Assembly (NCBI RefSeq): GCF_963855985.1
Contig: NC_087093.1
Location: 1,557,501-1,621,500 of the forward strand
Source of the DNA: Ostrinia nubilalis
Lineage: Eukaryota; Arthropoda; Insecta; Lepidoptera; Crambidae
Direction of reading: 5' to 3'
Length of the DNA stretch: 64,000 nucleotides
Positions within the stretch are counted from its first letter, which is position 1. Each line of letters starts with the position of its first letter. Positions 57,436-64,000 of this stretch are shown in pieces. A model generated the notes under the pieces. The model had not been told where the DNA came from and ran no database searches. It saw only the letters and a program-made list of their open reading frames with translations. Position numbers and translations under genes: made by a program.

Positions 57436-57531
57436 CTATTTTAATAAAATTATTTTTGTTCCATCATGTTTATCCATTTTGAGTCGTTCTCTGTAAGCTT
57501 TTTGCCTTTCGGCATTGGTTTTTGGCGGCAT
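57436..57531 (-). CDS. Possible 31-residue basic peptide (truncated gene?)
   Basis: Minus frame MPPKTNAERQKAYRERLKMD continues to ILLK and a stop at 57436. The ATG sits two bases after a good acceptor (TTTGTTTTTTTAG). A GTAAGTTTTC donor at 58326 lies at the end of a G+C-richer segment (58327-58500) that could be a noncoding first exon. NAERQ..YRERLK resembles a basic N-terminal motif seen in many insect proteins of unknown or transposon origin. So this is either a truncated copy or a short functional ORF. A longer frame upstream to 57648 is a readthrough of the intron. Confidence 0.3.
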   Translation of the reverse strand: MPPKTNAERQKAYRERLKMDKHDGTKIILLK

Positions 57532-57636
57532 TCCTAAAAAAACAAAAGAAGTAATCACATAAAAACGTAATCTAAATGATTTAATAATTTTTTGCTGGCG
57601 GCACTTCTGTAAAGCAGATAGTATCCAATCCTTTTC

Positions 57637-58044
57637 AACCGACTTCAAAAAAGGAGGAGGTTCTCAATTCAACCCGTATGTTTTTTTTTTTTTTCTATGT
57701 TTGTTACGCGATAACTCCGCCAATTATGAACCGATTTGAACAAATCTTTTTTCGGCGTATAGGTAATACCTCAAGGGTGGTCCCATTTAAATTTAATAAT
57801 AGAAAAAACAACCCCCAAGGGTGGAAAATTGGGGATGAACTTTTTTATACGCAATATCTCCGCCGATTATAAATCAATTTGAACGATTATTTTTTTGTTG
57901 AATAGGTATTATCAAAAGGGTGGTTTAATGCGAATTTGAAGAAAATATTTCACCCCCAAGGGTGGAAAATTGGGGATGAACTTTTTTATACGCAATATTT
58001 TTAATTTTTAGTTTTTTTTTGTGTTCACGCATTTGAAGTCGGTT
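57637..58044. mobile_element. ACCGACTTCAA terminal-repeat element
   Basis: Left end AACCGACTTCAAAAAAGGAG and right end TTTGAAGTCGGTT are inverted. An internal block (CCCCCAAGGGTGGAAAATTG and ACTTTTTTATACGCAATAT) occurs twice, at about 57813 and 57953. A common lepidopteran-type noncoding repeat; a fragment of it lies at 33135-33185. Confidence 0.7.
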
Positions 58045-58559
58045 TTATTTTTTTAAAAAGTTAATTATGTTATTAACGCTCTATATTTTTTGAAATAAAT
58101 TAAGTAGTGAATATTACTATGCTTAGTCAGGTAATAACAGTATACACTCAGCATTATGTTGTACTTTTTCGTAACGTAACGAAATTCGTAAAAAACGTAA
58201 CGAAATATTAGACAAAATGAGATCAGAAACAAGTATTTTTTTGATAAAATTTGTTACAGCAAATATAAAAGCTTACTAAATGTTCGTACCACACGTATTA
58301 CAAAAAATGGTTAAATGAAAACTTACCGTTCTATATAAAATCGCTGATTTTACTGCCTGTTACGAAAAAGTAATCCCACAAAACACACACGTTTTCACTA
58401 ATTTTCGCGATAGATGTTATGGCGGAGACGTCAGGCCAACAGCCATTCAGAGTGCAGCTATTGTTGTCCGTGTAAAATAAATACGGAATTGTTCAGAAAC
58501 CATGGGAAAGTAGAAATAAATCGTAACTAAAGAGTAAATAACGAAATAGTAAATGAGAG

Positions 58560-59932
58560 CGACTCATTTTGTTTTTTTGCTTTAAATTGCCAATTCATTA
58601 TGACACCCCATAGAAAATCAATTTGATACAGAAACTGCGATTACTGTAGAACGATAATACAAAGAAATTTACAATAATTTAGTTACGTATCGCATTTTAT
58701 GAAACAAAAATACATGAAAAAGCTAGGGTGGCAAACAGGTTTTTGTATGAAAGGTAAAAAAGGACTATTTTTAAAATATCTAAATATTTGGTAATAAGTA
58801 GGATTATAGCTATAATTCTTCGTTATCTTAAAGATTAATATTCATCCTTCAAAATTGTGTGTGTGTTTTTTTTGTGTGATGATTTATAAATATAAAACTT
58901 TTGACCTGTTTCAAAGCACACTTTTTTTTTTCAAAATGTACATTTTTTTTGAGAAATACACATAAGTTACTACAACCAAAGCAAATATCCAAAGACTCTG
59001 TCTTTCAATCAATGTAATTTATTGATACCAAAATAATAAAGTTATTTATTTCTACATCGTTAATTTTAATTCCTATGGAATATTAAAGAATGTTAAAACA
59101 ATACTAATATAAAAGTGAATAATATTTGATAGTATAAATTATAATATACTTGTAATAAACAATACATTAATATGATTAATACTTAAATAAAATCATTTAT
59201 ATACAAAATACTTTACCCAATTCCTCTCCCAAAATTTTTGTCAAAGAAAAAAGATCTTTATAATAATTCAGTGTTATATTTTGAGATTTACTAGTGAAAC
59301 TATAATAACAATAAATCATGAAACTATTTATAAGTAATATTATAAGAAAATTACTTTCAACAAAATTGGTTTAGCGAACCAACTCAATATTTGGCTAATG
59401 TATAAAATGATGCATATTTAAAATATCAGCGATGTTTGTATCATTCTTCTTGCAAGCAAAAATCTTTTATCATATTTTACAATTTTTTTACTATAAAAAG
59501 GGCACTATCTAGCCTCCCATTCAAACCTTACATCCAATATCATTAACTATTTTGAAATAATAACATTACTTTAAAATAAAAGTGTAGCTAATGATGACAT
59601 GTTAAATAATGGTTATTGTGACCAATAAAATGGTGTCTTACTTTATAAGCCTTATCTATCTATAAACAGGCCTGATTCTGAAATTTTCTGTACCTCTGCA
59701 ACTTGGTTACGTATTTCTCCATTATGAGTTTACTGGTTGAAGAATCAAAATATATTTTAACCATAACAATGGAGAAAGCAATATACAAATGTATATTTAG
59801 TTTATAGTACGATCGTAGTCATGAGTATTGTGTTGTAGAAAATAAAAAAGAATAGAAAAAAAATAAGAAAAAAAGTTATACTAACTTCATGCTGAATCAG
59901 GCCCATTATTTACTTAGTATAATCAATTGATC
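58560..59932. other. Intergenic / TMEM50 3' region, nothing recognised
   Basis: Strongly A+T-rich with poly(T) and poly(A) runs. It probably includes the 3' UTR of the minus-strand TMEM50 gene, but I cannot place its polyadenylation site. Confidence 0.4.
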
Positions 59933-59933
59933 T

Positions 59934-61044
<1,111 letters not shown>

Positions 61045-61375
61045 CGTGGATTGGGAATTTTAATGCGGATTCTAATGTGATAATTATAAGAATTAATAAG
61101 AAAGTATTTTGTTTTTACAAGCAAATATTGAAAATCACGAAGACAGCTGACAAATTTGACAGGTGACACTTGTCAGTTATCAATATTTTTTTTGGTTTGA
61201 TTCTTTCAAAAATGACAAAAGCATTATGCTATACAGCCAAGTTTTCAGTTTTTTTTTTAGAAACTTTTGCAAACTACCCGCAATTTTCGCGACGTGTAAA
61301 TGCAACATTTTCTTTCTTAAAATAAAAGTGCTTTTTAAAAGCCTACATGCAAAAGTTTAATATAGTTCCAAAATA
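61045..61375. other. TMEM50 5' flank
   Basis: The A+T-rich upstream region. No core promoter motif can be assigned. A frame at 61163-61360 (+) is not recognisable. Confidence 0.4.
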
Positions 61376-61517
61376 CTGAACTGTCCTATCGATGACATTG
61401 ACAGCGGGGCGCCACCGTCAATACCGAATCGCTGGTTCCGATTTTTGCCATGTTGGAAACCATAAAGTTGAACGATGGTAGCGCCCCCCTGTCATTGAGT
61501 TTGGCGGGACAGTTCAG
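61376..61517. mobile_element. 142-bp MITE between TMEM50 and the next genes
   Basis: CTGAACTGTCC and GGACAGTTCAG are terminal inverted repeats. GACAGCGGGGCGCCACC and GGTAGCGCCCCCCTGTC pair just inside. There is no clear target duplication. Confidence 0.65.
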
Positions 61518-61583
61518 CGTGGGTCATCTATAACAGGAGTTTTAATGAGTGAGTTTTTTAATTCACTGGTGTAATAATACAGG

Positions 61584-61721
61584 GTGGAGGAGGAGATTAC
61601 AGGGTTTAAGAATTACCTAACAGTAGGCAGTGGGTTTTTACTTATCCTTGGAGCCATCGCGGCATCAGTATTCAAACTTATTGAACTGTTAAGGCTATTT
61701 AAATACGACGTCAAAAAATAG
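61584..61721 (+). CDS. Possible terminal exon of a small membrane protein
   Basis: The frame reads VEEEITGFKNYLTVGSGFLL, ILGAIAASVFKLIELL, then RLFKYDVKK and a stop. It is a 45-residue segment with one strong membrane helix, an acidic N-side and a basic C-side. An acceptor-like AATAATACAG precedes it. Stops lie upstream in frame, so a 5' exon would be needed. I do not recognise the family. The lack of an AATAAA nearby lowers confidence, and it could be a chance frame. Confidence 0.3.
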   Translation: MEEEITGFKNYLTVGSGFLLILGAIAASVFKLIELLRLFKYDVKK

Positions 61722-61879
61722 TCTTGCTTGTTCTAACTTTCATAAATATTCATTAGCCTTTTTACGATACTTTGTTAAAAAATACGATTCATTTAATACC
61801 TGCACCTGGCGGGAATCTTCTTCAGCTAACTAAGGTTCCAGGTCGATAAATGAGCAAGACTTATTGAAGTTTAAAACGA

Positions 61880-61885
61880 TTTATT
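61880..61885 (-). promoter_or_regulatory. Polyadenylation signal AATAAA
   Basis: AATAAA read on the minus strand, 34 bases downstream of the stop at 61919. It fits as the 3' end of the unidentified exon at 61919-61998. Confidence 0.5.
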
Positions 61886-61918
61886 ACAAAAAATATGATT
61901 TATGAGTTGGCTATGTAT

Positions 61919-61998
61919 TTACTTGCGCAGCGTTTTGAGGAGAGTGGGGCTGAGGGCGTTTTCGTCGAGAAACCAGTTTCTAGCGCCGTTCACAGTAC
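61919..61998 (-). CDS. Terminal exon of an unidentified minus-strand gene
   Basis: After an acceptor-like CTCTTTATCCATATTTTAAG the frame reads TVNGARNWFLDENALSPTLL, then KTLRK and TAA (61919-61921). It enters with two bases. An AATAAA lies 34 bases after the stop on the same strand. Codon make-up and the polyadenylation signal make it look like the real 3' end of a gene whose other exons lie to the right, some perhaps beyond the window. I cannot identify the protein or find further exons with confidence. Confidence 0.45.
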
Positions 61999-62253
61999 CT
62001 TAAAATATGGATAAAGAGGTAACACATAAAAATACATTTGCGTACTTTTTAATCATTTTATTTATCAATAAAAGTATTTATTGCAAAACATCACATTTAA
62101 ATTGGAACGTATAAGTTTTATATCTAGTAACTTACATAATATCTAATTAATAGAAGTGCACCAAATTGACAAAATACATTTAATAGTACAAGCTTAGCGT
62201 AATCAATCACAGTGACATAATTTGCTTAAGAATACTATTTTGTTGTTCCGGGC

Positions 62254-62323
62254 GGCGCAGGACCGTTCGTTATGGCAATCCATAAGGGAGGCCTTTGTCC
62301 AGCAGTGGACGTTATTTGGCTGA
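62254..62323 (+). mobile_element. RTE-like LINE C-terminus, short
   Basis: The frame reads AQDRSLWQSIREAFVQQWTL, then FG and a stop at 62321-62323. Same C-terminal block as 5960-6009 but a different subfamily (REAFVQQW instead of GEAYVQQW). No tail remains, because a TA-flanked element begins 20 bases on. Confidence 0.75.
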
Positions 62324-62342
62324 AACGAACTATTTTGTTGTA

Positions 62343-62830
62343 CCTAAAGTCTGTTCGCCGAGAGTTGATAAATATTATGAAATGTCTTGCAATAGCGACT
62401 GTCTTCTGTATGGCGGGCGTCGTTTGTCACAACGCGCACTGAGTACCATGGTACGAGCCACGCAGCTGTCGTCAAGCGCTCGGGCCGGCGGGCCGCAATG
62501 TGTGAAACGCAATGTGTGAAACGGAATAGATTTATTTTACATAAGACCGAAATGAATGGTATGACAGTGGGTAGGGCTTTGCCCAGCATTGGGATACACT
62601 ATAAGCCACTTGATAGTAATGAAATACTTTTTATCCAACACATGGACGCCACGTGTTTGATCCGTATCCCCACGTATGCCCTAACCGGAATAATTCCCGT
62701 AAATTTAAAAGATAATCTACCAACTTTTTCATTATATCGACAAAAATAATTAGCGGGCCGCAATTTACAATGAGTTTAGAACCTCTGATATTTAATTTTT
62801 TTTATCAACTCTCGGCGAACAGACTTTAGG
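62343..62830. mobile_element. TA-flanked terminal-inverted-repeat element
   Basis: Ends CCTAAAGTCTGTTCGCCGAG (continuing AGTTGATAAA) and the exact complement are flanked by TA (62341-62342, 62831-62832). It is 488 bp, Tc1/mariner-type by its target, with no transposase. Frames of 70-83 codons inside have no recognisable domain. Confidence 0.8.
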
Positions 62831-62832
62831 TA

Positions 62833-63640
62833 TAATACCTGGGCAAGTAATGATCGAGGCAAAAGAGTATTTTCATGTAGCATTAATGAACCTTCTACTT
62901 ACTTCAATTTAATTAAAGTATCGTCGTCCGCTGTCAACTGTTCCAAGCCATAAGTAAAAGAAAAAGAAAACATGTTTGTTCATTTGAGTCAATAAAAAAC
63001 TCTACGTGGACTTCTAGAAAAGCCCCGTTGCTGTTGCCTCTAGCCCGGGCGAACGCAGACGAATCTGGTGAGGCTAGCGTTGAGATTACGAGTAACAGTA
63101 CCCCTCGTTTTGGTAGCACCATTCGGGTTGCAGGGACTCCGCCTGGATGCCCATACGGACTAAGCGCTCCCTGGAAAAGTAGAATAACATATTATTCGTT
63201 GCAGATTGAAAGACAAGCTATCCCTCGGTACTACTGAATCTTCACTTGTTGGATATTATTGGAGAACTGTTATGTTAGGTCTTGTTTTTTAATGAGTTAG
63301 TAATTTGTTTCACAAATTAGTATCTTAGCAATAGTGTGAACGAAAGGTGTATTTTTTAAGTCTCGCTAACCGTCGCGGTAAGCTTAATAAATGCTTTACG
63401 AGTAGTTTCATCAAAATAGACCAGGGATGGCGGGGTCGAATCAGCGTTCCTCAGATCTCGAGTCCGACCGACGCTTTCACTATTGGCACAGAATAATAAT
63501 AAGTATTGGGCTGTCGTGACTTTATTGGTCCCGTTTAGTGAGGTTACCATAAGCCTACGTTGCCTTATTAAAATTCCTTAGCGATTAGAGTCTCTTCAAA
63601 AACTACATTTTAAACAAACATCTTGAAAATATCGAACTGC
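62833..63640. other. Unassigned DNA with ordinary short frames
   Basis: Frames at 63028-63237 (+) and 63356-63550 (-) have balanced codon use but no domain that I can name. Either could be exon or repeat debris. This is where upstream exons of the unidentified minus-strand gene would be expected, but I cannot define splice sites convincingly. Confidence 0.35.
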
Positions 63641-63644
63641 CTAA

Positions 63645-63935
63645 TTTTTTTTTTTATGTGACAGGAGGCAAACGAGCAGACGGATCACCTGATGGTAAGT
63701 GATTACCGTCGCCCATAGACACCCGCAGACCCAGGGGCGTTACAGGTGCGTTGCCGGCCTTTAAGGTGAAGATACGCTCTCTTCTTGAAAGCTTGCAGGT
63801 CGTATCTGTCCGGAAACACCGCAGACGACAGTCCATTCCACAGTTTGGTTGTACGGGGCAGGAAGTTTTCTAATGCGGGAATCGAACCCACGACCTTTCG
63901 CTTGCCGGGCGACTGCTCTTCCAACTGAGCTACTT
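63645..63935 (-). mobile_element. SINE-like composite: tRNA-like head, LINE coding tail, poly(A)
   Basis: On the minus strand it opens with TAGCTCAGTTGGAAGAGCAG (A box) and GTGGGTTCGATTCCCGC (B box), a tRNA-like head whose anticodon loop is imperfect. It then reads [20 protein letters not shown], then [15 protein letters not shown]. This is the C-terminal W-N-L-P segment of a jockey/CR1-type LINE protein. It closes with CCATCAGGTGATCCGTCTGC and a poly(A) run at 63645. A headless relative is at 33857-34020. I read it as a tRNA-derived SINE with a LINE-derived tail. Confidence 0.6.
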
Positions 63936-64000
63936 AGCTGGATGAACCCGTTGTCGTCGAGGGTTCGATATTTAAAACCTAGGTTACCTGATGTGCAGCA

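Larger units (their letters stand above)
57281..58552 (-). mobile_element. Repeat-bounded unit with a mini-gene and a nested foldback element
   Basis: Direct repeats TAACGAAATAGTAA at 57284-57297 and 58539-58552 bound a 1.27-kb unit that also holds scattered TAACGAAAT and TTACGAAAA motifs. Inside are a possible two-exon minus-strand transcript and the 408-bp element at 57637-58044. It may be an unclassified mobile element, or an ordinary locus that happens to carry these motifs. I cannot decide. Confidence 0.35.

Noticed and set aside
57436..57648. 70-codon minus ORF starting MKSVEKDWIL
   Set aside because: Its first half reads from a mobile-element end through a likely intron. Only the last 31 codons follow a splice acceptor and look coding.
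63870..63935. A functional tRNA gene on the minus strand
   Set aside because: A and B boxes are present, but the anticodon loop lacks the usual T33 and the acceptor stem does not pair. The sequence runs into a LINE-derived tail, so it is a SINE head.

Overview
This is a 64 kb piece of an insect nuclear genome, most likely from a lepidopteran. The main evidence is two intron-containing genes with insect-type products, plus dense interspersed repeats of kinds I associate with moth and butterfly genomes. These include RTE-like LINE ends with GAT-rich tails, TTA- or TAA-flanked MITEs, CTAG-ended short repeats, and a poly(T)-headed repeat carrying a LINE coding tail. I cannot name the species.

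Layout. From 1 to about 45,000 there is no gene I can support. It is an A+T-rich gene desert filled with mobile DNA. Three copies of one foldback element, with TA target sites and CAGTGTGAGTCACG ends, lie at 1313-5415, 9615-10722 and 38613-40784. The first is split by a pogo-like transposon that itself holds a foldback MITE. The first and third also carry a second, nearly identical ~1.07 kb element, inserted at different positions. Other elements are a decayed PIF/Harbinger transposon at 35246-37055 with remnants of both of its genes, a hAT-type element at 37938-41119 with perfect 8-bp target duplications, two short hAT MITEs, a Harbinger-like MITE inside a LINE reading frame at 14.3 kb, and a ~178-bp tandem array at 12-13 kb.

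From 45,112 to 56,751, on the + strand, lies a complete seven-exon nidogen (entactin) gene. I reconstruct 1,374 residues with every intron phase consistent: signal peptide, NIDO domain, one EGF module, G2 beta-barrel, EGF array, YWTD propeller and C-terminal EGF-like module. Intron 1 is 5.9 kb and carries several transposon relics. Introns 5 and 6 carry a CTAG-type repeat and two RTE LINE ends in opposite orientations.

From 57,260 to 58,560 is an unusual repeat-bounded unit with a possible spliced minus-strand mini-gene. A complete four-exon TMEM50 (UPF0220) gene lies on the minus strand at 59,934-61,044 (156 residues). Beyond it are an unassigned small membrane-protein-like exon on + (61,584-61,721), an unassigned terminal exon on the minus strand with its own AATAAA (61,880-61,998), another TA-flanked element, and a SINE-like composite at the right edge.

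Functionally, the two firm genes are unrelated. Nidogen is a secreted basement-membrane linker, and TMEM50 is a small multi-pass membrane protein of the secretory pathway. The rest is mainly a record of layered transposon insertion. No RNA gene, CRISPR array or bacterial-type feature is supported.
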